A DNA stretch of 38,026 bases from JBGOTP01 sp041476545 (GCA_041476545.1 JBGOTP010000005.1:1-38026), one strand, 5' to 3'. Counted from the stretch's first letter, positions 8,351-17,916 are shown. The notes: generated from the letters alone by a model not told the origin. Numbers and translations: made by a program.

Positions 8351-8623
8351 ATGCCCATCTACGAATATCAGTGCCGCGCGTGCCGGGAGGTCTTCGAGAT
8401 TTTCGTGCGGCCTTCCAGCACGACAACACCGGACGCCCCGTCCTGTCCTTCCTGCGAGAGCCAGGATCTCGAGCGATTGCTATCGGCGTTTGCCGTGAAT
8501 TCGGCGGCGACGCAGAAGACGCATCTGCAACAAGCGCGAAGACTCGGGGCGCCAGAGGCGAGAGATAGGAAGCACGCCGAGGTCGAAGAAATCAGGCGCA
8601 TTGAGGCAGAGCACGACCACTAG
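8351..8623 (+). CDS. FmdB-family zinc-ribbon protein
   Basis: The 90-residue protein opens with MPIYEYQCRAC, the hallmark of the FmdB/CxxC_CXXC_SSSS family. It has two knuckles, C8-x2-C11 and C32-x2-C35, which should bind one zinc. The C-terminal half is charged and probably helical (EARDRKHAEVEEIRRIEAEH). The family is proposed to act as small regulators; the first member was found next to formamidase and amidase genes in methylotrophs, but no specific target is known. ATG 8351 has a weak AGG upstream. Confidence 0.85.
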   Translation: MPIYEYQCRACREVFEIFVRPSSTTTPDAPSCPSCESQDLERLLSAFAVNSAATQKTHLQQARRLGAPEARDRKHAEVEEIRRIEAEHDH

Positions 8624-8670
8624 AGCGGTTGTCGTTATCTCGTAGTGAAAACGGCGCTGGGCGGTGCCCC

Positions 8671-9828
8671 TCAGCCGAGCAGGTGCTTGGCAATCGTCTG
8701 CAGCTGCAGATTTGACGTTCCCTCGTAGATTTGCCCGATCTTCATATCGCGCCAGAGCTTCTCAACGGGATAGTCCTTGACGAAGCCGTTGCCGCCGAAG
8801 AGATTCACCGCCAGCGACGTCACCCGTTCCGCGACCTCCGACGAGAACAGCTTGCACATCGCGGCCTGCACCAGGAACGGCTGCTGGCTGTCTCTCAATC
8901 GTGCCGCCGAATACACCATCAGACGGGCTGCCGCGAGCTCGGTCGCGGCGCGCGCCAGTTGATGCTGCACCGCCTGGAATTCGGCGATCGGCCTCCCGAA
9001 CTGCCGCCGCTCGCGCACGTACCGTAGCGTGTGATCCAGCGCGCCCTGGGCGGCCCCGACCATCTGGGCGCCGATGCCGATACGCCCTTCGTTGAGCGTC
9101 TCCATCGCGACCTTGTACCCCTTGCCCACCTCGCCGAGCACGTTCTCCCGGGGAACGCGGCATTCGTCCAGGAGCAGCTCACACGTGCTGCTCGCCCTGA
9201 TGCCGAGCTTGTCCTCCTTCTTCCCGACGGTGAACCCCGGGAAGCCCCGCTCCACCAGAAACGCGGTGATGCCGCGATAGCCGGCCTCTGGGTCGGCATT
9301 GGCAAACACGATGAACAGGTCCGCCTCATAGGCGTTGGTGATCCACAACTTGCGTCCTGTGAGGAGGAAATCGTCGCCCGACAACCGGGCTCGCGTCGCC
9401 ATCGCGAAGGCGTCGCTGCCCGATCCGGCCTCGGAGAGCGCGTACGCACCGACGGCGTGCGTGGTCAGCGACGGACAGTACCGCCCTTTCTGAGCCGCCG
9501 AGCCCCACCGCAACAGCGCGTTGATGAAGAGGGTGTTCTGCACGTCGACGAAAACCCCGACAGACGGATCTACCCGCGACAAGGCTTCGACGGCCAGAAC
9601 CGCATGAAAGAACGTCGCGCCGGCTCCGCCATATTCGGCGGGGATCTCTATCCCCATAACGCCCAGATCGAAGAGCGCGGCAATCAATTCCTTCCGCAGC
9701 TTCGCGTGCTCGTCCATCTCGCGCACATGTGGCCGGACTTCGCGGTCCGCAAACTCGTACACGCTGTTGAAAAAGAGCGTCTCGTCCTCGGCGAGCCCGA
9801 GCGAGGCGGGTGCGATCGCTGTGGTCAT
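8671..9828 (-). CDS. Acyl-CoA dehydrogenase, short/branched-chain type
   Basis: The 385-residue length is typical of the family. Visible landmarks are YALSEAGSGSDAF (FAD/substrate motif 1, about residues 130-142), the R-x-QFG box (RERRQFGRPIAEFQAVQ), LFGGNGF near 350 and IYEGTSNLQLQ, where E369 occupies the catalytic-base position of the short/medium and 2-methyl-branched enzymes. It oxidises acyl-CoA to 2-enoyl-CoA with FAD and passes electrons to ETF. It starts seven bases after the stop of the fused 2-oxoacid dehydrogenase E1, so the pair probably performs successive steps of valine, leucine or isoleucine degradation: E1 supplies the branched acyl-CoA route and this enzyme the next step. 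Confidence 0.93.
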   Translation of the reverse strand: MTTAIAPASLGLAEDETLFFNSVYEFADREVRPHVREMDEHAKLRKELIAALFDLGVMGIEIPAEYGGAGATFFHAVLAVEALSRVDPSVGVFVDVQNTLFINALLRWGSAAQKGRYCPSLTTHAVGAYALSEAGSGSDAFAMATRARLSGDDFLLTGRKLWITNAYEADLFIVFANADPEAGYRGITAFLVERGFPGFTVGKKEDKLGIRASSTCELLLDECRVPRENVLGEVGKGYKVAMETLNEGRIGIGAQMVGAAQGALDHTLRYVRERRQFGRPIAEFQAVQHQLARAATELAAARLMVYSAARLRDSQQPFLVQAAMCKLFSSEVAERVTSLAVNLFGGNGFVKDYPVEKLWRDMKIGQIYEGTSNLQLQTIAKHLLG

Positions 9829-9835
9829 CGGGAGC

Positions 9836-12031
9836 TCAGTATGCGAGCACGTCGCGAATGGCGGCCACGAGCTTCGCCGTGGTCGGCAAATGGGCTTCTT
9901 CGAGTGAAGGCGCGAAGGGGACCGGGGTGTTCGCCGCCGCCACGAGCCTGACGGGGGCGTCGAGGTGGTCGAAGCTGTCGTGGATGATGTCGGTCACCAG
10001 GGTGTTGCCGAATGCGCCCGTGCGGGGCGCCTCGCACGTCACGACCGCCCTGCTCGTCTTCCGCACGGATGTCTGCACGCACGCACGATCGTAGGGAACC
10101 AATGTCCGCAGGTCGATCAACTCGACCGTGACGCCGTCTTCCTTCGCCAGCTGTTCGGCCGCCGCAAGCGCCCGGTGAACCTGCGACCCGTACGTGACAA
10201 CTGTCACATCCGAGCCCGCGAGCACGACCCTGGCCTTGCCAATCGGCACCACATAGTCCTCGTCCGGTACCGGAAGGCGAAGCGCCGGGTGGAGACGCTC
10301 GGGGGCGGTCCGATAGTGCGCCTTGTATTCCAGGAAGAGCACGGGGTTGTCGTCCCGAATCGACGCCTTGATGAGTCCCTTCGCGTCGTAGGCCGTGATG
10401 GGGGCGACGATCTTCAATCCCGGTGTCGACGCGAACCACGATTCGGGATTGACCGAGTGATACAGCGACGTGTTGGGCGCCCAGCCCGACGGCATGCGAA
10501 AGACGACCGGCACCGGACCCATGCACCGGACGGTCTGGGTGGCAGCGTAGTTCACGATCATCTTGAACGCTTCCGACGCGAAGTCCGCGTACTGGAACTC
10601 GACGACCGCTCGAAGACCCGCGAGGACCGCGCCCAGTGCGAGTCCGCTGAAACCGGCTTCAGCGATGGGCGCGTCGATCACCCGCCGTTGAACAAACCGC
10701 CGCGACGTGCGCCAGTAGTCCTGCCAGTCCAGATGGTCATAGCGCTTCGAAAACCCTTCGGTAATCTTGAAGGCCCCGTCCGAGATCCCGATGTCTTCGC
10801 CGATCATGAAGAGCGCGGAATCCCGGTCCATTTCCTCCCGCAGGCCATCCTGGATGGCGCGGTAGTACGGAACGCACGTGCCGCGCCGCGATTCGGCCGG
10901 TGGCTCGCACTGCGGAGGCGAGGGAGCGAAGATGCGTGCCTCGAGGTCCTTGCCATCGGGTACGGGCCCGCCTTCTGCTTCCAGTGCGGCCTCCGTGACC
11001 TCCGCCGCAATCCGGCGATCGAGCACCAGCAACTCATCGACACCGACGAGATCGGCTTCGAGCAGCCGCTGGCGAAATCGTGCGATCGGATCCTTCGTCT
11101 TCCAGATTTCCAACTGCTCTGCCGGCACATACCGGGTGAACGGGTCGGCCAGCGAGTGCCCTTCGAGACGCATGGAAACCGAGTCGATGATGGTGATCGT
11201 CTGCTGCGTCCGGGCACGGACGACGGCCTCGCGAACGGTCTGATAGACGCCCAGGACGTCGGTTCCGTCGATGCAGCAGCCTTCGACGTGCGCGCCGTAG
11301 GCCAGCGCTCGAAGCGCAAGCGTCGGTACCGCATATTGCAATCGCGAGGGTGTGCCAAATGCCCACTGGTTGTTCTCGATCACAAGAACAAGGGGCAGGT
11401 GCAGGACGGACGCAATGTTCAGCGCCTCATGAACGTCGCCCGTGCTCGTCGTCCCTTCGCCCACAAACGACAGCACGATGTTGTCGGTCCCCTGGTACCA
11501 CTCGGCAAAGCCGCAGCCGACGCCGATCGCGGGCAAGGTGCCGAGATGGCTGACCAGGCCCGCAATGCGATGGTCGCGACTGCCCATGTGCAGGCTGCCG
11601 TCCCAGCCGTTGGTCAACCCGTTCAGCCGCCCGCACGCCTGGGCCAACACCCGTGCCGGTGACACGCCCCGCACCATGAAGGCGCCCAGGTCCCGAATGC
11701 CAAGCGTGACCCAGTCCGTCGCTCTGAGGGCAGAGGTCGCGCCAACGACCGTCGCTTCATTGCCCGTACACATCAAATGCTTGCCGTGCGCGAATCCTTT
11801 CCGGATAAGTTTCACGACCTCGAGATCGACGGCGCGGGTGAGCGCCATGTGGTAGTAAAGCTGGAGCAGTTCCGCGGCGGCGAGTTCAGGAGGACAACGC
11901 GGTTCGCGAGTGAGTCCCTCCGCGGTGATGCGTACGACGTGACCCTCGAGATCGCGGGTGAGGTCGAGATTCGCGAGTTCGAGATACGAACTGGTCAGCG
12001 TGCCGTTCACAGTGCTCGTCCGAAAGGCCAC
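9836..12031 (-). CDS. Fused branched-chain 2-oxoacid dehydrogenase E1 (alpha and beta subunits in one chain)
   Basis: In 731 residues an E1-alpha module (about 50-370) is joined to an E1-beta module (about 385-731). The alpha part has the thiamine diphosphate motif FVGEGTTSTGDVHEALN (GEG 191-193 in place of GDG) ending at ENN 219-221. The beta part has LFMIGEDIG, IDAPIAEAGFSGLALGAVLAGL and the YGSQVHRALAAAE region of transketolase C domains. Fused E1 chains are known from several phyla including Acidobacteriota. It would decarboxylate 2-oxoisovalerate-type acids and transfer the acyl group to a lipoyl E2, which is not in this window. The start is GTG with no clear ribosome site. The acyl-CoA dehydrogenase follows seven bases later. 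Confidence 0.93.
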   Translation of the reverse strand: MAFRTSTVNGTLTSSYLELANLDLTRDLEGHVVRITAEGLTREPRCPPELAAAELLQLYYHMALTRAVDLEVVKLIRKGFAHGKHLMCTGNEATVVGATSALRATDWVTLGIRDLGAFMVRGVSPARVLAQACGRLNGLTNGWDGSLHMGSRDHRIAGLVSHLGTLPAIGVGCGFAEWYQGTDNIVLSFVGEGTTSTGDVHEALNIASVLHLPLVLVIENNQWAFGTPSRLQYAVPTLALRALAYGAHVEGCCIDGTDVLGVYQTVREAVVRARTQQTITIIDSVSMRLEGHSLADPFTRYVPAEQLEIWKTKDPIARFRQRLLEADLVGVDELLVLDRRIAAEVTEAALEAEGGPVPDGKDLEARIFAPSPPQCEPPAESRRGTCVPYYRAIQDGLREEMDRDSALFMIGEDIGISDGAFKITEGFSKRYDHLDWQDYWRTSRRFVQRRVIDAPIAEAGFSGLALGAVLAGLRAVVEFQYADFASEAFKMIVNYAATQTVRCMGPVPVVFRMPSGWAPNTSLYHSVNPESWFASTPGLKIVAPITAYDAKGLIKASIRDDNPVLFLEYKAHYRTAPERLHPALRLPVPDEDYVVPIGKARVVLAGSDVTVVTYGSQVHRALAAAEQLAKEDGVTVELIDLRTLVPYDRACVQTSVRKTSRAVVTCEAPRTGAFGNTLVTDIIHDSFDHLDAPVRLVAAANTPVPFAPSLEEAHLPTTAKLVAAIRDVLAY

Positions 12032-12173
12032 AGTTAATTCTACGGTGGGATCCCCAAAATATCCTTTCTTACTCCTGCACGCTTCGGCTCATAGCGGAAG
12101 ATTCTTCTTCTCATCCCAGGTGATTACGGCTTTTGTTTCGAGCGCTACACGCACGATCGTTCGACGCGGCGGG

Positions 12174-12728
12174 TCAACGAGGAACCGGCGGTACAGCGGG
12201 CGTCGTGAGCGGCTGACTGAGATCGAAATAGAACAGGCGGGACTTGAAGCGCCAGCCATTCCTTGTCTTGACGAGCGTATCGTCGTACCGTCCGTATTGC
12301 GTGACGACGGCCGGCTTCGTGCTGTCTCGTCCGTCAAGGGTGAACATGTAGGCCGACGCCTTCGCGCCACCGGCCGCGGCACGGGCCGAGACGTTGGTGA
12401 CCACGTGTCGGGTCTTGTTGACCTGATTGCTCTTGGCCAGATTCCCGTATGTCTCTTCAAGGGCCTTGCGGCCCTTCCGCGGATTACCGGGAACGTCATG
12501 CCGGCCCGGAGCGCGCGTCTCGAAGGTGCCGTCGTCTGTGAACGTCCACGCGGGGTTGTCGGTTCCCAGGTCCACTCCCTCGGCGTAGTAGGTGTACAGC
12601 TGGTAAATCTCGACGAAGTCTTCGGCGGACAGCCTGCCCACCTGCTTGGGCTGGGCCGCTGTCCACGCAACCGCCGCGAGAACAATCGTCAGAACGAGTA
12701 CGGGAGCAGCCAGTCTCTTGATGGGCAT
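12174..12728 (-). CDS. Exported SnoaL-like (NTF2-fold) protein
   Basis: The 184-residue protein has a signal peptide (residues 1-25, ending TAAQ) and a single SnoaL/NTF2-like domain: YQLYTYYAEGVDLGTDNPAWTF, GRKALEETYGNL and the C-terminal YDDTLVKTRNGWRFKSRLFYFDL, a common end for such folds. Members range from polyketide cyclases to scaffold proteins; no catalytic set is evident, so no reaction is proposed. AGGAG lies five bases before the ATG. It is the last gene of the operon running from the PQQ dehydrogenase at 16779, 37 bases after the DUF6152 gene. Confidence 0.78.
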   Translation of the reverse strand: MPIKRLAAPVLVLTIVLAAVAWTAAQPKQVGRLSAEDFVEIYQLYTYYAEGVDLGTDNPAWTFTDDGTFETRAPGRHDVPGNPRKGRKALEETYGNLAKSNQVNKTRHVVTNVSARAAAGGAKASAYMFTLDGRDSTKPAVVTQYGRYDDTLVKTRNGWRFKSRLFYFDLSQPLTTPAVPPVPR

Positions 12729-12765
12729 CGCATCTCCTGTCGGCGAAAACTGCTGTCAGGATCGC

Positions 12766-13185
12766 TTACTTGGAATCACTCGGAGCACCCGTCCCGGCCG
12801 AACCGACAAACAGCTCGCGGCCATCAGGGAACTTGACGTTCCGGCCGTTGGCCACTGACTTACCGTTCTTCGCCTGGTATCCCTCGATGACAAGATCGAC
12901 ACCGGCCTTGACGGCGTCCGTTCGCCAGCCGCGTCTGACGAGCGCGTTGGGCGCCCCCAGCTCGATGCCCCAGTTGACCGTCTTGCCATCGTCGCCGACG
13001 ACATCGAGATAGAGCCAGGCGTGCGGGTTCACCCACTCCATTTTCGTGACCTTGCCCTGCACCTTCACCGGCTTCTCGCGGTCGAACTCCGCCGAAAACG
13101 CGTGATGAGCCGCAACCGACATCTGGCAGAGGGCGAGCGCGAGGGCCGCCACGACGAAGGTCCGTTGTGCAACTGGCAGCGACAT
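12766..13185 (-). CDS. DUF6152 family exported protein, copy 1
   Basis: The 139-residue product has a signal peptide ending near VAAHHA, the mature AHHAFSAEFD start of the family, then VQGKVTKMEWVNPHAWLYLD and a small beta-barrel (OB-like) domain. The ATG at 13185 has AGGGGA six bases upstream; the frame continues further upstream without meaning. It starts ten bases after the stop of the preceding exported protein. A clear paralog lies at 23066-23482, also beside two members of the same exported-protein family. Function is unknown; the fixed neighbourhood suggests a shared periplasmic role. Confidence 0.82.
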   Translation of the reverse strand: MSLPVAQRTFVVAALALALCQMSVAAHHAFSAEFDREKPVKVQGKVTKMEWVNPHAWLYLDVVGDDGKTVNWGIELGAPNALVRRGWRTDAVKAGVDLVIEGYQAKNGKSVANGRNVKFPDGRELFVGSAGTGAPSDSK

Positions 13186-13195
13186 TTGAAGTCCC

Positions 13196-14191
13196 CTATT
13201 TCTTCGAAGAATTCCGCAGCTCGATGCTTTCGCGGATGTTGGTAATCGCCTTGTTGCCTTCATGGCACGCGTACTCGTACACCTCGTAGTCATCCACGGC
13301 TCGGATGAACATCCCTGCCATTGTCCATGGCCGGCTGGCCACTTTCGGATCGGTGACGACGGCCTGGTACGCAATGGTGTCGCGATCGACAAGCGTGTAC
13401 GTCTCCACGACTTCGAGCTGGTCGCTGTACAACGTCGCTTGCATATCGAGCCAGCCAAATCCCGTGGACGCGGGGACGCGGAGGTTTTTCGTGCGAACGG
13501 TCAGCGTATTGCCTTCCCATTTCCCGTGCGAGTCGCCGAGGAAGAGTTTGATGTCCTTGCCGAGATGTGGACGATCGTCGAGCGGGATGATGCGAGTCTG
13601 ATGGCTCAGCTCTGTGTACAGCACGACATAGCCCGGTGATTGCATGAACTGATAGCCCACGTAGCCGAGCGCGTAGTTGGTCCGCGGGACGCCGGACGAG
13701 AGGCATCGCGCGTGCGGATCGACGTCGGCAAGGGACCGGGGATTCTCGGCGTTGTCGATGATCTCGGACTTGGCGGCGGCGGCCCAGGGCAGCAACGGCA
13801 CCCGCCCGTCGGGCGGATCGATGACACCTCGTGGCAGGTTGTTCGGAAGCTGTCGCTGCTGATCGCTGCTCCACCCGGTCCCGTAGGCCCAGAATCCATC
13901 ACCGCCTGGTTTACCGTTGCCGAGGTCGATGTTCCTGTCCTGTCTGCCCGTGGACGTTCCTTGTGTCTGCCAGTAGCCTTGCAAGTCGGGCTGACCGTCA
14001 GGTGTCCGCTTGGGCGTCCACGGCTTCGAAGGACGCGCAGCGGGCGCGCCAGGTTTGGAGACTGCGGGTGCGGCAGGCTTGGAGACCGCCGGCGCGCCGG
14101 CCGGCGCCTGCTGTCCGGTGATCGGTGCGCTGGTCGCGAGCACGCCTCCGACAATCAGCAACGTGATGAATGGACGACTCGTACGACTCAC
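13196..14191 (-). CDS. Exported protein of unknown function, acidobacterial GDSxGxW family, member B1
   Basis: The 331-residue protein has a signal peptide, a Pro/Ala-rich linker with repeated APAVSKP units (about residues 30-55), then a domain opening with PDGQPDLQGYWQ. The domain carries the family core PLDDRPHLGKDIKLFLGDSHGKWEGNTL and ends with PKVASRPWTMAG. Four paralogs in this window share (K/H/Q)PDLxGxW near the N terminus, GD(S/A)xGxW in the middle and DPKVxxRPWT near the end. The start is GTG with GGGGGG about five bases upstream. I know no biochemical function; it is probably periplasmic. Confidence 0.75.
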   Translation of the reverse strand: MSRTSRPFITLLIVGGVLATSAPITGQQAPAGAPAVSKPAAPAVSKPGAPAARPSKPWTPKRTPDGQPDLQGYWQTQGTSTGRQDRNIDLGNGKPGGDGFWAYGTGWSSDQQRQLPNNLPRGVIDPPDGRVPLLPWAAAAKSEIIDNAENPRSLADVDPHARCLSSGVPRTNYALGYVGYQFMQSPGYVVLYTELSHQTRIIPLDDRPHLGKDIKLFLGDSHGKWEGNTLTVRTKNLRVPASTGFGWLDMQATLYSDQLEVVETYTLVDRDTIAYQAVVTDPKVASRPWTMAGMFIRAVDDYEVYEYACHEGNKAITNIRESIELRNSSKK

Positions 14192-14216
14192 GTGACACCC
14201 CCCAAGAAGTCGCTTC

Positions 14217-15005
14217 CTACTTCTGTCGACTCTTCACGTACTCGTCTTCCAGGAACGACACGCATGGGTACTCGAGTAGTTGAACATGACTCTCGAGCCG
14301 GCGGTAGAGCGGCATCTTCATCGTCCAGGGCCGGGTGAAGACCTTGGGATCCTCGATCGTAACCTCGTAGTCCATGTGGTCGTGTCCTCGGAGCGTGAAG
14401 CGTTCAACCACATGCAGGGCGTCGCTGTGAAAGTTCCCGGCCTTGTCGAACCAGGTCTGATCGTTGAAGTTCACGGTGTCGACGACCAGCGTCTTGCCTT
14501 CCCAGCGCCCTCTCGAATCGCCCATCCAGGATGTCGGAATGCCCTCGGGATGCGCGGTGCGATCGACATGGATGCGCCGGACGGTCTGCGCGTACTCGAA
14601 CGCGATCATCACAAACGTCGGACTCTGAAGAATCTGAAACGGAAAGGGCATGTACATCGCGCGGGGAACACCCGGCATGTAGCAGGAGTTCTCGGGATCG
14701 AGCGTCCCACGACCCTTGAAATTCTCGGCCCTCTTTGCCAGTGCCCATGGCTGATACGGGATCTCGTTGCCCTCCACGACGCCCGTTCCGGCCGGTACGC
14801 CTGGCTCTGCGGAGTGGTCTTGAACGTTCCAATTCGCCGTTGTCAGCGCCTGCCAGATTCCGGAGAGATCGGGCCGCGCCGAGGCGGTCCGCTGCGCACC
14901 TCTCGCCGGAGGCGCCGCCTGTCCAGACAGCCTCGCCGTTCCCGCATGAACGACGAGCACGAGCGCGGCCGCGCTCGCAACAGCTTTCAGAATTCGCCTG
15001 TTCAT
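14217..15005 (-). CDS. Exported protein of unknown function, GDSxGxW family, member A1
   Basis: The 262-residue protein starts at ATG 15005, where the signal peptide MNRRILKAVASAAALVL begins. It has RPDLSGIWQAL, a conserved cysteine in NSCYMPGVPRAMYMPFPFQI, then GDSRGRWEGKTLVVDTVNF, FHSDALHVVERF and DPKVFTRPWTM. It lies 25 bases before member B1 in the same operon and 40 bases after the PQQ dehydrogenase. It matches member A2 (22291-23064) along its whole length. The conserved Asp, Arg and Trp positions suggest a binding site, but no activity can be assigned. Confidence 0.75.
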   Translation of the reverse strand: MNRRILKAVASAAALVLVVHAGTARLSGQAAPPARGAQRTASARPDLSGIWQALTTANWNVQDHSAEPGVPAGTGVVEGNEIPYQPWALAKRAENFKGRGTLDPENSCYMPGVPRAMYMPFPFQILQSPTFVMIAFEYAQTVRRIHVDRTAHPEGIPTSWMGDSRGRWEGKTLVVDTVNFNDQTWFDKAGNFHSDALHVVERFTLRGHDHMDYEVTIEDPKVFTRPWTMKMPLYRRLESHVQLLEYPCVSFLEDEYVKSRQK

Positions 15006-15045
15006 GGTCGCCGTGATCCTTGAGTCTGTTCCCCTGTGCACCCCG

Positions 15046-16779
15046 TCACCGCCCGCGCGCCGGCGCGCCGCCGACTTCGGGTAACGCGAACACGTACATC
15101 GCGTTTCCCGCAATCGGGGCACGGGCCGAAACGGAAACGGCCAGGTACTGTCTCCCGTTCACCGCATAGCTAATCGGAAACCCGGTCGCGGCACTCGGCA
15201 GCCTCGTCTTGAACAGCGTGGTTCCATCCACCACGTCGTCGATGTACAGATACCGGTCCGAATCCGCGGTCACGACGAGCCCACCAGCGGTCGTCAGCGC
15301 CGAAGGGGCCCCGCCGGCCGTGAGCGTGTGCCGCCACAGGATTTTTCCAGTGATGTGCATCGCCACGAGCTGCCCGCGCTCGGGACTCCCCGGAAATGGA
15401 CTCAGTCCGAGGTGCGTCGCGCCGTTGTACTCGGGATTCCCGTAGAAGTGGAAGTTGCCGGTGTTCTCGGGCTTGACCGCGCCGAAGCTCACCTTTTCGC
15501 ATCCAAGTCGAATAGGGATATAGAACGCCTGCGTTTCGGGATGATACGCGCTTGCCTGCCAGTTCCGGACACCAGTCATCCCCGGACATATGTCCAGCGG
15601 CTGGTTCAGCTTTGGAATCGACGACGGATTGTACGTAATCTTGCCCGACCGCCGATCGAACTCGAGGACGTTCTGAATCCCGAGATCGGTGCCCGATCGG
15701 AACGTGCCTTCCTTCCGGTCGATTTCCCAGAGGATACCGAGCTTGCCCATCTTGAAGAGTGATGGCCGGCCGCCCCGATCCACCAGAATGTTCTCGAACA
15801 CTTCGTCGAAATCGTGCGTGTCCGCCGGCAGCACCTGGTAGTACCACGCCATCTTCCCGGTGTCGGGCGACAAGGCGAGCACGCTGTTCGTATAGAGCGC
15901 GGTGCCTTCGCTCTTGCGCGACACGCGAGCCCAGGGCTTCGGATTCGAGGTCGACCAGTACATCAACTTGGCCTGTGGATCGTAGCTGCCGGGGATCCAC
16001 ACATCGCCGCCAGAGCGCCGGTTCACTGGCAGGTCGTCCCAGGATTCTCCGCCCGGCTCTCCAGGCTTGGCAATGGTCAATGTGCGCCAGAGCTCGGCGC
16101 CGGTCTCCGGGTCGTGGCCGGTGATGAAGCACATGTCCGGCTTGTAGCGCTCGCATCCGGTCATGCCCGCCACGATCTTCCCGCCCGCCGCGATGGGTCC
16201 GCTGGTATAGCGATATCCGAGCTTGTAGTCGGCCACGGTCTTGTCCCAGACGACCTTGCCGGTCCGGGCGTCGAGCGCAACAAGATGCGCATCGGGGGTC
16301 CCGATGTACACCTTGTCGCCGTAGATGGCCATCGTGCGTGTCCGTGCGCCCCACGAGTAATCCGGAGACGCCTCGAAGGTCTTCTTGTACTCCCACAACA
16401 AATCGCCGGTTGCGGCATCAAGAGCCTGCACGATCCCGGGCGTCTCGGGCACGTACATCACGCCGTCGTGAACGAGCGGTGCCGCCTGGTTGATGCCCGT
16501 CTGTGTTGCCGAGGCCCACACCAGCTGGAGCTCGCGCACGTTCGTCTTGTTGATCTGATTGAGAGGGCTGTAGCCCCAGTTGTCGAGCGTCCGGCGCCAG
16601 TGCAGCCAGTCCCCCGGATCCGGCTTCTCGAGCATCGCCGTCGTCACGGGCCGGAAGGGACGCACGCGTGGGATGGCCGCGGCCGAGCCGCCCCTCCCCT
16701 GTGCGCCGGTGCGCGCCTGACCAAGGACGAATGGCAGCGCAAGAACGATGGCCAGGCCTGCATGCCAGACTCTATTCAT
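15046..16779 (-). CDS. Exported PQQ-dependent dehydrogenase (alcohol dehydrogenase-type propeller)
   Basis: The 577-residue protein has a signal peptide (residues 1-26) and a quinoprotein propeller. Landmarks are DWLHWRRTLDNWGYSPLNQINKTNV (an ADH/MDH-type N-terminal blade, residues about 58-80), PGIVQALDAATGDLLWEY, the ADTHDFDEVFENILVD block near the position of the catalytic Asp of methanol and ethanol dehydrogenases, and the GAVKPENTGNF region. No C-terminal cytochrome is fused. GGAG stands about six bases before the ATG. It leads a minus-strand operon through members A1 and B1, DUF6152 and the SnoaL-like gene, so these may process or carry the same substrate. The substrate is unknown. Confidence 0.86.
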   Translation of the reverse strand: MNRVWHAGLAIVLALPFVLGQARTGAQGRGGSAAAIPRVRPFRPVTTAMLEKPDPGDWLHWRRTLDNWGYSPLNQINKTNVRELQLVWASATQTGINQAAPLVHDGVMYVPETPGIVQALDAATGDLLWEYKKTFEASPDYSWGARTRTMAIYGDKVYIGTPDAHLVALDARTGKVVWDKTVADYKLGYRYTSGPIAAGGKIVAGMTGCERYKPDMCFITGHDPETGAELWRTLTIAKPGEPGGESWDDLPVNRRSGGDVWIPGSYDPQAKLMYWSTSNPKPWARVSRKSEGTALYTNSVLALSPDTGKMAWYYQVLPADTHDFDEVFENILVDRGGRPSLFKMGKLGILWEIDRKEGTFRSGTDLGIQNVLEFDRRSGKITYNPSSIPKLNQPLDICPGMTGVRNWQASAYHPETQAFYIPIRLGCEKVSFGAVKPENTGNFHFYGNPEYNGATHLGLSPFPGSPERGQLVAMHITGKILWRHTLTAGGAPSALTTAGGLVVTADSDRYLYIDDVVDGTTLFKTRLPSAATGFPISYAVNGRQYLAVSVSARAPIAGNAMYVFALPEVGGAPARGR

Positions 16780-16857
16780 ACGGACTCCAGAAATGCTCGC
16801 AGCGCTCGGGTCGCGTTCGCACGCGACTACAATACCTTGACACTCAGGAATCGAACC

Positions 16858-17892
16858 ATGGACATAGCCAAATCGTGTCGTCTCGCTCTTGTCGTCGCTT
16901 CTGGCTTCACTCTAGTGGCCATGCTGGGACTGCCGGCATACGGACACGCGAGAGGCGCCGTACCGACATTGCAGGGACAGCCGCCTCCTGCCGTCAACGA
17001 CACGCGAACGACGCCCGAACAATTCGATCGGTGGATGACCGATCTGTCGAATTGGGGACGCTGGGGCGCCGAAGACGAGTTGGGCGCCGTGAACCTGATC
17101 ACGCCCGCGCGACGTCGAGCCGCGGCAGCTCTGGCCAGAACCGGCGTCGTCGTCTCGCTTGCGCACAATCTGCTGACCGAGAAGGCCGTTGACGCACCCA
17201 ACCCGTTTCAACTCAGGCCACGACTGAGTCTGCCGAATCTCTATGCGTTCGACCGTGAAGACATCGACTTTCACGGCTACACCTTCTCGCATCTGGATGC
17301 GCTCTGCCATGTCGGGTACAAAGGCAAGATCTACAACGGCCGTTCGTTCCAGGAAACTGTAAGTGAGGAGCGGGGGTGCCTTCGGATGGGCGTCGCCGGG
17401 ATCAAGGATCGGCTGGTCACGCGAGGCGTCCTGATTGATATCGCTCGCTTGAAAGGCGTCCCCTACCTCGCGCCCGGAACCCACGTATACCGTGAGGACA
17501 TCGAGGCGTGGGAAAAACAAGCGGGTGTGAAGCTCCAGCCGGGCGACGCCATCTTTCTGCGCACGGGCCGCTGGGCGTACCGCAACGCGAAGGGACCGTT
17601 CACGAACCTCGCGGGCTTCGATGCGTCCGTGGCACCTCTCCTGAAAGAGCGCGACGTTGCGCTGATCGGGAGCGATGGGGTTCAAGATGTTGGAACGCTC
17701 CCTGGCGTGGCCTTGCCCATCCACAAGTTCGCCCTGGTGGCCCTTGGTGCCAACCTCTTCGACAACCTTGACCTCGAGGCGCTGGCCGAGACCGCGGCGG
17801 CACAGAAGCGTTGGACTTTTCTCGTCACGGCCGCGCCCAATCCGGTGGTGAACGGGACAGGCTCACCGATCAATCCGCTGGCGATATTCTGA
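16858..17892 (+). CDS. Exported cyclase-family (kynurenine formamidase-like) metal hydrolase
   Basis: The 344-residue protein belongs to the cyclase family (PF04199 type). Its metal motif is HGYTFSHLDALCHVGYKG, with H145, D147 and H151 at the positions of HxGTHxDxPxH. Further landmarks are SEERGCLRMGVAGIKDRLVTRGVLIDI, the PGDAIFLRTG strand and the IGSDGVQD segment. An N-terminal signal-like stretch (about 9-31) suggests export, unusual next to the cytoplasmic formamidases but common in soil bacteria. AGGAA lies nine bases before ATG 16858, and a TACAAT -10-like box is at 16828-16833. The substrate is probably a cyclic or formyl amide or a lactone, not predictable here. The Lrp gene follows after 24 bases. 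Confidence 0.85.
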   Translation: MDIAKSCRLALVVASGFTLVAMLGLPAYGHARGAVPTLQGQPPPAVNDTRTTPEQFDRWMTDLSNWGRWGAEDELGAVNLITPARRRAAAALARTGVVVSLAHNLLTEKAVDAPNPFQLRPRLSLPNLYAFDREDIDFHGYTFSHLDALCHVGYKGKIYNGRSFQETVSEERGCLRMGVAGIKDRLVTRGVLIDIARLKGVPYLAPGTHVYREDIEAWEKQAGVKLQPGDAIFLRTGRWAYRNAKGPFTNLAGFDASVAPLLKERDVALIGSDGVQDVGTLPGVALPIHKFALVALGANLFDNLDLEALAETAAAQKRWTFLVTAAPNPVVNGTGSPINPLAIF

Positions 17893-17916
17893 TCCCCTTC
17901 ACTTTGGAGCGAGGCC

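Noticed and set aside
9965..11662. A 565-codon + strand frame
   Set aside because: It is the antisense of the fused E1 gene, whose reading is certain from thiamine-binding motifs.
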